Shown here: in pieces, positions 1-6,442 of the stretch | Layout of the letters: each line of letters opens with the position of its first letter | How positions within the stretch are numbered: the stretch's first letter is position 1 | NCBI GenBank assembly: GCA_900770875.1 | Contig: CAAGLV010000139.1 | Coordinates: 1-13,666, forward strand | Length of the DNA: 13,666 nt | Reading direction: 5' to 3' | Origin: Flavobacteriales bacterium | GTDB lineage: Bacteria; Bacteroidota; Bacteroidia; Flavobacteriales; Weeksellaceae | The notes under the pieces: model-generated | Database searches by the model: none | What the model was told of the DNA's origin: nothing | The model's input: the letters and a program-made list of their open reading frames with translations, nothing else | Made by a program: the position numbers and the translations under genes

Positions 1-39
1 CTTGACTATCTGAACTTCTGTAAAATTGCTTTGTTTCAT
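1..39 (-). CDS. IS3-family transposase OrfA, first 13 codons
   Basis: The minus strand starts with ATG at 39-37 and reads MKQSNFTEVQIVK to the window edge. This opening resembles the start of IS3-family OrfA proteins of the IS407-like kind, which commonly begin M-K-x-S-x-F-T/S-E-x-Q-I-V. OrfA supplies the helix-turn-helix that binds the IS ends. Only 13 residues are visible, so the assignment rests on the N-terminal signature. The sequence differs from the IS3 OrfA at 11542-11841, so this is a second, unrelated IS3-type element. Confidence 0.6.
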   Translation of the reverse strand, partial: MKQSNFTEVQIVK

Positions 40-99
40 AATTATCCCTAATTTAATAAACTATATTTTTAAACGGTCCGTTTTTTAGGGAAGATTACA
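1..99 (-). mobile_element. End of an IS3-family insertion sequence (partial)
   Basis: The window opens inside an IS. It reads leftwards from a non-coding terminal segment into the first codons of a transposase OrfA. A 13-bp near-palindrome, AAACGGTCCGTTT, lies at 71-83 in the terminal segment. If the element starts with TG, as many IS3 members do, the outer end is near position 99 (minus-strand TGTAATC). The IS would then lie only about 10 bp beyond the stop codon of the receptor gene, which it leaves intact. The other end and any target duplication are outside the window, so the boundary is an inference. Confidence 0.45.
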
Positions 100-108
100 C
101 TTTTGTAT

Positions 109-2712
109 TTAGAATTGAAAATTAACACCTAGTAATATGAATCTATTATTTAATGAATAACTTGCATAACTCTCCGAATAATCGGAAAGCGATATTGTTT
201 TAAATTTATTTATATTTAATAAATTTTGTCCTTTAATATAAAGTTCATATTTACCTTTAAATATTTTTTGCTTCAAAAATAAATCTATAAAATTATAATT
301 TAATCTATTATTAGTACTAGGTTTATAATAATCCCATGTTAAATTTATAAAAGTACTTTTTGATGGTTTAATTAAGAGTTTAATAGAATTTTGAAATGAT
401 GATAGGTTATAGAAGTTATTTGTTCCTTTAGTTCTAATTTGTCTATAATTATAAAACATTTCATTTTCTAAATTAATAAAAAAATTAAACAATGATTTGT
501 ATTTAAAATTTACATTAAAGCTTTCATTAATATTAGTTCTTAAATCTGAATTATTTACAATGTTTTTATAATTCATCCAATTATAAGTTAATTGTAATTT
601 TAAATTTGAACGAATAGGATAATAATATTTTTCTAGAGAAGTGTTTACTCCTATCAGATCATTTCTCTCATTGAGTATGTAGGATTTTATTTTTGTTAAA
701 TTATTTTCAACCTCGACTATATTAAATATGTTATTTATACTTGATTGATAATTAAGATTCATAATCCATGTAAATTGATGGTAACCATCAATTTTAGAAA
801 AATTAACTCTTAATTCCTTTGATTTCAAAAAATCAAAGGAAGCAATATTATTTTTTAATGTTCTGTAGTTCGTAAGTATATATTTGTTATACATATTTTG
901 TTCTTGTGGAGGGATTTCATTATATAAAAATGAAAAGTCAAATTTATTTTCTTCATTAACTTTATAAGTTAAGCTTGTTAAAGGACTATATACAGTATGA
1001 CTATCTGATTCATTATTGTTTTTTAACCAATAATTTTTAATTTTCATTTGATTAGTCCAAATAAATTTTCCAATTGAAAAACTATTTTTTCCTTCTATAT
1101 TACCTACAAGTAGTTCATAATTTAATTTATTTTCGAAATCATTTAACAATTCAATTCCATCTTGTGAAATACTAGATTTTAAATTATTTATAATAAAATC
1201 TTGAGAAGCATTTAATTCATATTTCCCTATTTTTGATTTCCCAAATAGATTAAACCCTATTGAACTATAATATTTTTCAAAATTACTCCATTGATAAGTA
1301 TTTGATATATAACTTTCATTTCTTAATAAATCTATCCCTGGTTCGACATAAAGTCCTTGTGGTTTATCATTATAAGAAAATACACTATGGAATTGAATTG
1401 TTTGTTTTGGATTTAAACTTTTTGTCCATAAACTATGATTTTTTATATATTTATTTTTAGTGTTTAATAATGTATTAAAGTCTCCTCTATAATTTGAGAA
1501 AACTAAAAATTCGGATAATGTTTTTTCTTTTCTAAGAAATAGTTCATTTTCAAATAAAGACTTCTGATTTTTTAGAGTTAATTTTATATTCAAGTCATAT
1601 AACTCTGGTCTTTTTTTTGAATTTGTTTGTTCAAAAATTTCTAAATTTTCTGAATTTCCTACAAAAAAATTAGAATAGCTATCTGTATTAAATCTTATAA
1701 TATCATTTAAGTAAGTGAAATTAAATCTTAATGAAGCTGATTTAGATAATTTTAATATTGAGTTAGTATTTCCATATAGATAATTATTTAAATTCGCCCT
1801 TTGTACACCAACAGAACTATAGTATTTAGATTCATCTATAGCTGTACTAGCAAGCTCATTTTTTATGTTTACTGAAGATACATCCGAATTTCCTGAAAAA
1901 TAATCAAATGGTGTTGTATTTAATCCTGTGTTGTTATATGATAAAGTAGTAAAGTTTTTAAGAATATTAGATACTATTATTCCATTTACATTACCTTCAT
2001 ATCTATCCGTAATACCGTAACCTATTTCTGAGTTACCTGAGATATCAGCTATACCTTTTTTTAGTTTAAGATTTAAAGCTACATTATCTGAGTATTTTAT
2101 CCCTTTTAATAAATAATTTTCTTCAAAATTCTCAAGTGCTTGTACCTGTTCAATCATATCTGGAGAAATATTTCTAGACCCATTTGTATATTGACTTCCA
2201 AATAAATCATCTCCATCTAATAATAACTTTTCTATTGGCTTATTTTTATATTTAATAATACCATTATCTTCAACTGTTATTCCAGGTAATTTTTTTAATA
2301 CGTCTTCTATATTACGATCTGCACTATTTTTATATTTATTAACATTATAAAACACAGTGTCATTTCTATTTATAAATGCACTATTATTTTTTATAAAGAC
2401 TTCTTTTAATTCAAGACTCTTATACAGAATAAAAACATGTTCTTTTTTAAGGTCTAATTCATTTATATATATAAAATCACTTTCATATCCTAATTTTTTA
2501 ATTTCTAAATATGAAGAATCATTTATTATATCTAATTCAAAATATCCATCATTTTTGGATATATTAAAAGCTAAAATATTATCATTTTCTTTTAACAAAA
2601 CAGTTACCGATGAAATAGGTGTTCCATTTTCATCGGTAACTGTTCCTTTTATCGTTTGAGATTTTGAAATTATTGAAATTAGAAAAATTAATAATCTTAT
2701 ATAATTCTTCAT
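109..2712 (-). CDS. Outer-membrane beta-barrel receptor with carboxypeptidase-regulatory-like domain
   Basis: This 867-residue protein has a signal peptide (about 1-18, ending SKSQ), then a carboxypeptidase-D regulatory-like Ig fold (about 20-100, starting IKGTVTDENGTPI). A TonB-receptor plug-like region follows (about 115-225), with the signature DVLKKLPGITVEDNG at 137-151 and IEKLLLDGDDLFG at 160-172. A long Asn/Tyr-rich barrel runs to a C-terminal GVNFQF with the terminal aromatic expected of outer-membrane proteins. This matches the SusC/RagA-like 'outer membrane protein beta-barrel family' of Bacteroidetes. I see no classical TonB box. The gene starts 1 nt after the GLPGLI gene stops, so the two are probably co-translated. 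Family members often sit next to GLPGLI proteins. The substrate is unknown; import of a peptide or metal, or a role in export or assembly, are all possible. Confidence 0.85.
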   Translation of the reverse strand: MKNYIRLLIFLISIISKSQTIKGTVTDENGTPISSVTVLLKENDNILAFNISKNDGYFELDIINDSSYLEIKKLGYESDFIYINELDLKKEHVFILYKSLELKEVFIKNNSAFINRNDTVFYNVNKYKNSADRNIEDVLKKLPGITVEDNGIIKYKNKPIEKLLLDGDDLFGSQYTNGSRNISPDMIEQVQALENFEENYLLKGIKYSDNVALNLKLKKGIADISGNSEIGYGITDRYEGNVNGIIVSNILKNFTTLSYNNTGLNTTPFDYFSGNSDVSSVNIKNELASTAIDESKYYSSVGVQRANLNNYLYGNTNSILKLSKSASLRFNFTYLNDIIRFNTDSYSNFFVGNSENLEIFEQTNSKKRPELYDLNIKLTLKNQKSLFENELFLRKEKTLSEFLVFSNYRGDFNTLLNTKNKYIKNHSLWTKSLNPKQTIQFHSVFSYNDKPQGLYVEPGIDLLRNESYISNTYQWSNFEKYYSSIGFNLFGKSKIGKYELNASQDFIINNLKSSISQDGIELLNDFENKLNYELLVGNIEGKNSFSIGKFIWTNQMKIKNYWLKNNNESDSHTVYSPLTSLTYKVNEENKFDFSFLYNEIPPQEQNMYNKYILTNYRTLKNNIASFDFLKSKELRVNFSKIDGYHQFTWIMNLNYQSSINNIFNIVEVENNLTKIKSYILNERNDLIGVNTSLEKYYYPIRSNLKLQLTYNWMNYKNIVNNSDLRTNINESFNVNFKYKSLFNFFINLENEMFYNYRQIRTKGTNNFYNLSSFQNSIKLLIKPSKSTFINLTWDYYKPSTNNRLNYNFIDLFLKQKIFKGKYELYIKGQNLLNINKFKTISLSDYSESYASYSLNNRFILLGVNFQF

Positions 2713-2713
2713 T

Positions 2714-3427
2714 CTAATCTACTAAACATTCGATTTTACATTTTGGAAACGACTGTGTAGTTGTACTTCCATTAGCATTCAAAGTTGTTTTATTGTTTTC
2801 TTTATATTTTAAATTATAAAGTCTTTTATATTCATCAAAATTTATAAAATAATCCTTTTCACGAAAAGGATTATTTATTTCAGTATTACCTTTTATCAGT
2901 TCAATACTATTTGCTATTATAGAAAATTCACCATCACTTGATTTGATTTCTAATATAACTCCAGGTAATCCATCAAATTTCCACGGGCCTCCATGATTGA
3001 AACCTAATTCTGTTGTGAAATAAGCACTATAACTTCTGCCAAAATGCTGTGTAGTAGCTTTTTGACATTTATAACCTAATATATTTTTTGATTCATTTTC
3101 TAATTTCCATTTAAATATTTTAATAGGATCTTTAGTCGGGAAATTTTTAAATATTATTGTGTTTGTATAATATATTGAATCTATTAGATAATCTTTATAA
3201 AAAGAATAATCACCTTTAGTTTTTACATTTAATGAATTATCATCAAAATCATAATTATTATTAAAATTAACCGAAAAAGTTGATTTATCTTCAGATATTT
3301 TCAGTTTGGATTTGAATTTGTTTTCACCTAATAAATCCCAATTATAAATATAATCATATTCAATATTTAAAGTTTGAGAAAATAAACATTGTGAATAAAT
3401 AAAAAAAAATAAAAAATATATCTTCAT
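2714..3427 (-). CDS. GLPGLI family secreted protein
   Basis: This 237-residue protein has a signal peptide (about 1-18, hydrophobic core YFLFFFIYSQCLFSQ) and the family signature GPWKFDGLPGVILEI at 147-161. Upstream is the usual GYKCQKA segment at 118-124. GLPGLI proteins are a Bacteroidetes-specific family of uncharacterised periplasmic or secreted proteins, frequently encoded beside TonB-receptor-like barrels. Here the receptor start lies 1 nt after this stop. The length is usual for the family. The start at 3427 places the signal peptide correctly. A hairpin at 3441-3479 lies just upstream and may reduce read-through from the small secreted-protein gene. No enzymatic motif is recognisable. 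Confidence 0.85.
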   Translation of the reverse strand: MKIYFLFFFIYSQCLFSQTLNIEYDYIYNWDLLGENKFKSKLKISEDKSTFSVNFNNNYDFDDNSLNVKTKGDYSFYKDYLIDSIYYTNTIIFKNFPTKDPIKIFKWKLENESKNILGYKCQKATTQHFGRSYSAYFTTELGFNHGGPWKFDGLPGVILEIKSSDGEFSIIANSIELIKGNTEINNPFREKDYFINFDEYKRLYNLKYKENNKTTLNANGSTTTQSFPKCKIECLVD

Positions 3428-3440
3428 ATGAATTTTTAAA

Positions 3441-3479
3441 ATAACAATATCTATACTTTTTAAAGATAGATATTGTTAT
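3441..3479 (-). terminator. Hairpin between the small secreted-protein gene and the GLPGLI gene
   Basis: ATAACAATATCTAT plus CTTT (with one bulged A) at 3441-3459 pairs with 3462-3479, leaving a 2-nt top. It sits 11 nt downstream of the 89-residue gene's stop and 14 nt before the GLPGLI start, all on the minus strand. On the minus strand the stem is followed by TTTTAAAAATTC, a modest U-rich tail. A partial terminator or an mRNA-stabilising hairpin that sets a high ratio of small protein to receptor is plausible. Confidence 0.6.
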
Positions 3480-3489
3480 AATATTAATA

Positions 3490-3759
3490 TTAATTTACAC
3501 TACCTCCTTGTGATGATACAAACATTTCAGCTTGAGCTCTTACTAAATTACATGTGAAATCCCTAACATTTTGAAAGTTTGAATCTGTACATTCTGTATA
3601 TGATGTAACTTTTTCACCCATATAATATACAGTAGCTGTACAGCAATAACCGAAAGTTTCTGCTACAACAGTATAATTATTATTTTTTGCTTCATCTACA
3701 TTTGAAGCATAAACTTTTCCAAAAAGTGCAAATACACTTACTAATAAAATTTTTTTCAT
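3490..3759 (-). CDS. Small secreted four-cysteine protein, unknown function
   Basis: This 89-residue protein has a clear signal peptide (MKKILLVSVFALFGKVYA, cleavage likely after residue 18). The mature part is about 71 residues with four cysteines at 39, 40, 57 and 70, enough for two disulfides after export. The vicinal pair lies in FGYCCTATVYY. No known domain is recognised. It is first in an operon with the GLPGLI protein and the outer-membrane receptor and is separated from them by a hairpin. This arrangement would let the small protein be made in excess. It may be a ligand, toxin-like peptide or surface component handled by the neighbouring pair, but that is inference from position only. 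Confidence 0.7.
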   Translation of the reverse strand: MKKILLVSVFALFGKVYASNVDEAKNNNYTVVAETFGYCCTATVYYMGEKVTSYTECTDSNFQNVRDFTCNLVRAQAEMFVSSQGGSVN

Positions 3760-3791
3760 TTGTTTAGATTTTTAAATTAATAAATATTAAT

Positions 3792-3846
3792 CAACTAGTT
3801 GTATATCAATATTATTAAAATAAAATCACAATATTTTAAGAGCAAA
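3792..3846 (-). promoter_or_regulatory. Possible promoter and palindrome upstream of the secreted-peptide operon
   Basis: On the minus strand a TTTG at 3846-3843 is followed 20 nt later by TATTTTAA (3822-3815). This is a partial match to the Bacteroidetes pattern TTTG-N19/20-TANNTTTG, with the last two bases of the -7 box wrong. Downstream, in the presumed leader, is a perfect 10-bp palindrome CAACTAGTTG (3792-3801) that could bind a regulator. The support is weak. Confidence 0.3.
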
Positions 3847-3862
3847 TGTTAAATTTATTCTC

Positions 3863-3890
3863 ACTTAACATAAGTATTATTATAGAGCAT
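3863..3890. other. dif-like XerC/XerD site 1 (pdif candidate)
   Basis: It reads as an 11-6-11 layout: left arm ACTTAACATAA, spacer GTATTA, right arm TTATAGAGCAT. The reverse complement of the left arm contains TTATGTTAA, the conserved XerD-binding half of bacterial dif sites. The right arm begins TTATA, as expected for the XerC half read in this direction. It matches the site at 4960-4987 at 22 of the first 24 positions that include one flanking base, and the two sites bracket the RES toxin-antitoxin pair. Xer binding is inferred from sequence. Confidence 0.65.
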
Positions 3891-3896
3891 AAAAAA

Positions 3897-3944
3897 TTAA
3901 CAAAAAAGGAGTCTAAATAATTATTTAGACTCCTTTTTTGTTAA
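3897..3944. terminator. Perfect 48-bp palindromic terminator overlapping the RES gene end
   Basis: Two perfect 24-bp arms meet without a spacer at 3920/3921. The arm contains AAAAAAGGAGTCTAAATAA and its complement ends in a run of six T. The stop codon of the RES gene (3923-3921) lies exactly at the centre, so the right arm encodes the last residues of the toxin. The structure could terminate transcription in both directions and isolates the cassette from the peptide operon to its left. Confidence 0.8.
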
Positions 3945-4400
3945 TCTAGGATCAAATTTAAAAGAGTATTTTTTAACAACCTTAATTTTCTTTATATCAG
4001 AATGTAGAGGGTTAATTAAGTAATTATGTTCTTGGGTTATTATACTACTAGGTACTTTTAATATAGCAGCTTCATTTTCTAAAACAAAATCATCTCCAAT
4101 TACTTGAGTTGAAATTGTTGGTGGTTTTGAATCCCAATCATTAGGTAAATCATCAATATCAACCTCCATGATTAAAATATCATCAGGTATTTCAATTTCA
4201 ACAATAAAACGATCGTTCGGTAAATCTTCAGTAAGATCTAAATGGACTGAAACTTCTAAAGTAGATAATGCTCTACTATCAGCTGTATAAACTAATTTTG
4301 TATTTAAACTATTCCATCTAAATCCACTTGATAAAGAAGCTCCAATACCTTTTAGTGTATCGTCTAAATATTTTTCTCGTTCAATTCTATATACAATCAT
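3921..4400 (-). CDS. RES-domain toxin
   Basis: This 159-residue protein fits the RES family of type II toxins. Characterised members degrade NAD+ (MbcT) or modify Prs (ParT). The conserved elements are visible: GFRWNS with Arg28, VYTADSRALSTLEVSVH with Glu49, and VPSS followed by NYLINPLH with a candidate Ser118. These correspond to the Arg-Glu-Ser set that names the family. The start codon overlaps the antitoxin stop by one base (TAATG), so the toxin is probably translated by coupling. The gene ends inside a 48-bp palindrome. The length is normal and all key residues are present, so it is probably active. The specific target, NAD+ or another substrate, cannot be read from sequence alone. Confidence 0.9.
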   Translation of the reverse strand: MIVYRIEREKYLDDTLKGIGASLSSGFRWNSLNTKLVYTADSRALSTLEVSVHLDLTEDLPNDRFIVEIEIPDDILIMEVDIDDLPNDWDSKPPTISTQVIGDDFVLENEAAILKVPSSIITQEHNYLINPLHSDIKKIKVVKKYSFKFDPRLTKKESK

Positions 4401-4900
4401 TATGCTAGATTTCCGTATTCTAGTCTATTAAGACTGTGTTTTACTTCATTAATTCCAGTTATAGTATCTAATAAGCTTTCAGGAGTAACTCCTCCTAAAG
4501 AAACATTAGGTTTGTACAACCATCTTTGGAATTTATCTATTTCTTCATTGAATACCTCTATTCCATAATCGATTAATTCAGATATTAGAATTATTAATTC
4601 ACTATCTCTACTGTCTAATAAAGAATGTTCTACTTTCTTTTTATTATATGTAGTTTGAGGAACTCCAACTATTTTTAATATAGATTTTATAGGTGTATTT
4701 AAACGTTCACTAATAACCTCAATAGATTGATAAGGAACTCCATTTCTGATTATATTAACACGCTCAATCTTATTACTCCAAGTATAAATTTTATTATCAG
4801 ATTCTAATTTCCATAAACGATTAGATTTACCTTTATTTCTTGAATTAGTAATGCTTTTTTTTGTGTTAAAACGTTGTGTATTTTTAATTCTTACAGACAT
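4400..4900 (-). CDS. Xre/MbcA/ParS-family antitoxin
   Basis: This 166-residue protein is the partner of the RES toxin. The C-terminal toxin-binding domain (DUF2384, about 112-166) shows FQRWLYKPNVSLGGVTPESLLDT and EVKHSLNRLEYG, both typical. The middle (about 60-110: SERLNTPIKSILKIVGVPQTTY) is the Xre-like helix-turn-helix. An extra basic N-terminal stretch (1-50, rich in Lys, Arg, Asn) precedes it. Antitoxins of this type neutralise the toxin by capping its active site and repress their own operon. An inverted repeat at 4901-4940 just before the start is a plausible operator. The order antitoxin then toxin, with a 1-nt overlap, is standard. Confidence 0.88.
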   Translation of the reverse strand: MSVRIKNTQRFNTKKSITNSRNKGKSNRLWKLESDNKIYTWSNKIERVNIIRNGVPYQSIEVISERLNTPIKSILKIVGVPQTTYNKKKVEHSLLDSRDSELIILISELIDYGIEVFNEEIDKFQRWLYKPNVSLGGVTPESLLDTITGINEVKHSLNRLEYGNLA

Positions 4901-4940
4901 AACAACAATTTTGTTTTAAATATATAACCATTTTGTTGTT
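4901..4940. promoter_or_regulatory. Candidate operator of the RES/Xre operon
   Basis: AACAACAA (4901-4908) and its complement TTGTTGTT (4933-4940) flank an AT-rich 24-bp spacer immediately upstream of the antitoxin start. Antitoxins of this family repress their own promoter, so a symmetrical site here is expected. I see no clear Bacteroidetes -7 box. The assignment rests on symmetry and position. Confidence 0.45.
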
Positions 4941-4959
4941 TATGCAAGATATATTACCC

Positions 4960-4987
4960 ACTTAACATAAACATTATTATAGCCTTT
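4960..4987. other. dif-like XerC/XerD site 2 (pdif candidate)
   Basis: It has the same 11-6-11 layout and orientation as the site at 3863: left arm ACTTAACATAA (identical), spacer ACATTA, right arm TTATAGCCTTT. The arms keep the XerD-type TTAACATAA and the XerC-type TTATAG start, while the spacer and distal right arm differ. It lies 59 bp upstream of the antitoxin start. Together with the first site it delimits a module of about 1.1 kb holding only the RES/Xre pair. Confidence 0.65.
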
Positions 4988-5050
4988 ATTTTTATTTGTA
5001 AAACATTGGTTTTGAGTTAGTGCCGAATTTGATAAATAAAAACAAAAAAA

Positions 5051-5068
5051 GAGCCCCTCTGGAGCCCC
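5051..5068. repeat. Short GC-rich direct repeat GAGCCCC x2
   Basis: GAGCCCC occurs at 5051-5057 and 5062-5068, eleven bases apart, after an A7 run in otherwise AT-rich non-coding DNA. On the minus strand, AGAGGGGCTCT followed by T7 could form only a 4-bp stem, so terminator function is doubtful. Between the second dif-like site and 5101 I see no gene. Confidence 0.35.
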
Positions 5069-5100
5069 CTATTTACGTTGGAATGGTGTTATTATATTCA

Positions 5101-5144
5101 GACAAATAAAGCCTTGATTTTATAAAATCAAGGCTTTATTTGTC
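5101..5144. terminator. Perfect 44-bp palindromic terminator overlapping the RelE-type toxin end
   Basis: Two perfect 22-bp arms (5101-5122 and 5123-5144) meet without a spacer. The arm includes GACAAATAAAGCCTTGATTTT. The toxin stop codon (5138-5136) lies inside the right arm. The arrangement copies that of the RES toxin, where a spacer-free palindrome also swallows the stop codon. Confidence 0.75.
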
Positions 5145-5465
5145 AATATCTTTAAGTAATGATTTTATTTCATTATCAGAAATAGAATCATATTCACTTT
5201 TGTCATAAATAGAAAGAAGGTATATAATTTCATCTTCTATAAGAATGTGAGATATTATTCTAGCGCCACCACTTTTACCTTTACTTTTAGATTTTATAGC
5301 TAGTCTAATCTTGTAACAGTTGTCGCCTAGATTTGTTCCTAAAGTTGGATTATTTTCTAATTCTTGAAATAAAGTAAGAAGATCATCTTTTAGTGAACGA
5401 TATTTTTTTCCTAGTTTTTTTGCTTGTTTTAAGAATTCAGGAACAGCAATGATATTATAACTCAT
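5136..5465 (-). CDS. RelE/ParE-superfamily toxin
   Basis: This 109-residue protein has the RelE/ParE layout. A helical N-terminus (FLKQAKKLGKKYRSLKDDLLTLFQELENNP) precedes a basic strand region (CYKIRLAIKSKSKGKSGGARIISHILIE), then a C-terminal strand and helix (IYLLSIYDKSEYDSISDNEIKSLL). The K-S-G-G-x-R-I-I element and YDKSE resemble ribosome-dependent mRNA interferases of the RelE/HigB kind. A ParE-like gyrase toxin cannot be excluded. It overlaps the upstream antitoxin by 11 nt, typical for a coupled toxin-antitoxin pair. It ends within a perfect palindrome. The length is usual and the reading frame is intact. Confidence 0.85.
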   Translation of the reverse strand: MSYNIIAVPEFLKQAKKLGKKYRSLKDDLLTLFQELENNPTLGTNLGDNCYKIRLAIKSKSKGKSGGARIISHILIEDEIIYLLSIYDKSEYDSISDNEIKSLLKDIDK

Positions 5466-5664
5466 TTAGTAAGTCTTTTGCTGAAATTCCGTTCAGTTTA
5501 TTCTCTTTAATAAGGTTTAATTCATTAACAGCTTGCTTTAATCCTTCTTTAGTAGGATTTGTCTGTTTTTTTATTTTCATCTTTAATGCTTTTGCAAAAG
5601 CTTTTAATGCTTTTGCTTCTTCGGATGTAGAAGCTTCTATAATATAAATTTCTTGTGTTGTCAT
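5455..5664 (-). CDS. Antitoxin of the RelE/ParE-type module
   Basis: This 69-residue acidic/basic protein (EASTSEEAKALKAFAKALKMKIKK, ending GISAKDLLNEL) is encoded directly upstream of, and overlapping by 11 nt, the toxin at 5136-5465. It resembles small Bacteroidetes antitoxins in which a short N-terminal dimerisation/DNA-binding part precedes an extended C-terminal helix that wraps the toxin. I recognise no classical RHH or HTH motif with certainty. The identity rests mainly on gene order, size and overlap. Autorepression would be expected at the upstream region around 5698-5713. Confidence 0.75.
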   Translation of the reverse strand: MTTQEIYIIEASTSEEAKALKAFAKALKMKIKKQTNPTKEGLKQAVNELNLIKENKLNGISAKDLLNEL

Positions 5665-5697
5665 AGTCTACATTTTTAAATCTACAATTCTTTTAAA

Positions 5698-5713
5698 CAA
5701 AAATACAAAACTA
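5698..5713 (-). promoter_or_regulatory. Two adjacent -7 type boxes before the toxin-antitoxin operon
   Basis: On the minus strand TAGTTTTG (5713-5706) is followed directly by TATTTTTG (5705-5698). Both match the Bacteroidetes -7 pattern TANNTTTG, and they lie 34-49 nt before the antitoxin start. I find no matching -33 TTTG at 19-21 nt, so only half of the promoter is supported. Confidence 0.35.
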
Positions 5714-5810
5714 TGTTTAGAATTAATTTTTGAGGATTATTTATTTAATTTAATCTAAAATATATAGCTAATTTATAGCTACATTTTTCCTTTTAAAAAC
5801 TCCTTTTAAA

Positions 5811-5890
5811 ACCTATCGACCATCGGGAGATAGCGAGGGGGTGTGAGGGCAGGATTTTTAAGCGATTTAGCTTAAAATGTCATGACAAAC
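5811..5890. other. Candidate origin of transfer (oriT) with IncP-like nick motif
   Basis: This non-coding, locally GC-rich stretch stands out from its AT-rich surroundings. The minus strand reads ATCCTG followed by CCC (5855-5847), matching the IncP/MOBP nick core ATCCTG|C, so the nick would lie between 5850 and 5849. Just 5' of it on that strand is a perfect 8-bp inverted repeat, TTTTAAGC with a 6-nt loop GATTTA and GCTTAAAA (5856-5877), where relaxase recognition repeats usually sit. Next to this are a 10-bp palindrome TGTCATGACA (5878-5887), a G-rich run (5833-5850) and a CTATC/GATAG pair (5813-5833). No relaxase gene is in the window, so mobilisation would need one elsewhere or in trans. 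Confidence 0.5.
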
Positions 5891-5959
5891 ACACATCTCG
5901 AACTACTGTACATAATGTTTTTTTCAAATCTAAATGATTTCAGTGAAAAATATAAAAAA

Positions 5960-5991
5960 ATCGGATAAAATGATTACTCATTCTATCCGAT
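5960..5991 (-). terminator. Rho-independent terminator of the 105-residue gene
   Basis: ATCGGATA (5960-5967) pairs with TATCCGAT (5984-5991). An inner AATGA/TCATT stem and a 4-nt loop continue it, with one A-C mismatch between. On the minus strand the stem is followed by T6ATATTTTT, a proper U-tract. It lies about 50 nt past the stop of the minus-strand gene at 6041. Confidence 0.75.
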
Positions 5992-6000
5992 CACGCTCCC

Positions 6001-6029
6001 AAAATTAAGAGGTTATTATACTTAATTTT
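6001..6029. repeat. Inverted repeat AAAATTAAG / CTTAATTTT
   Basis: Perfect 9-bp arms at 6001-6009 and 6021-6029 with an 11-nt spacer lie between the stop of the minus-strand gene (6041) and its terminator. It may add to termination or be an mRNA 3'-end structure. Confidence 0.4.
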
Positions 6030-6040
6030 TGCAAAGATAT

Positions 6041-6358
6041 TTAAAGCTGCACATTAATTTGATTTGCAATTAATGTTGCTGAATTTTGGATATAAAATTC
6101 TTGATTTTCCTCTAGTAAAAATTGTCTCAATATCATTTCCAGAGCAAATGCTTCGTAGTATTTGAGCGAAATATTAAAATTTTTGGTGTTTTTACGTTCA
6201 GTAATCGCTTTTTTCTCGAATTTGATACACAAATCTTCGCAAATGGATAAAAGAGCCTTTAAAGCGAAATTTGAAGGTTCAAACTTGATTTCATAATTCA
6301 TTAGAATAAAAACAATAGCATTGAGATTCGATTTATTAAGGTTTATTTTGATTTTCAC
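6041..6358 (-). CDS. Hypothetical protein between oriT-like region and replication origin
   Basis: This 105-residue protein is not recognised. It starts with GTG at 6358; an ATG at codon 19 (LMNYEIKF) is a possible alternative start. It is mostly helical, with a basic segment in the middle (KFEKKAITERKNTKNF) and a C-terminal half rich in hydrophobic and acidic residues (FALEMILRQFLLEENQEF). It has no signal peptide, no membrane segment and no cysteine-rich motif. A good terminator follows it, which supports a real transcription unit. Its place between the candidate oriT and the iterons suggests a plasmid-maintenance or mobilisation accessory role, but nothing in the sequence proves it. Confidence 0.6.
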   Translation of the reverse strand: MKIKINLNKSNLNAIVFILMNYEIKFEPSNFALKALLSICEDLCIKFEKKAITERKNTKNFNISLKYYEAFALEMILRQFLLEENQEFYIQNSATLIANQINVQL

Positions 6359-6442
6359 AGCGTTTTATATTAATTCCGTAAAACTACACCTAAAAACAAA
6401 GAAAGTTCTTTAAAATGGCTTAAAAAGCATTTTTAAATAGAT

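Noticed and set aside
1260..2659. Plus-strand open frames inside the receptor gene
   Set aside because: They are shadows of the 867-residue minus-strand gene, with compositions that follow its codons and no domain signatures.
5882..5968. 28-codon plus-strand open frame starting ATGACAAAC
   Set aside because: It lies over the oriT-like region and the terminator of the opposite gene, has no recognisable motif, and is short enough to occur by chance.
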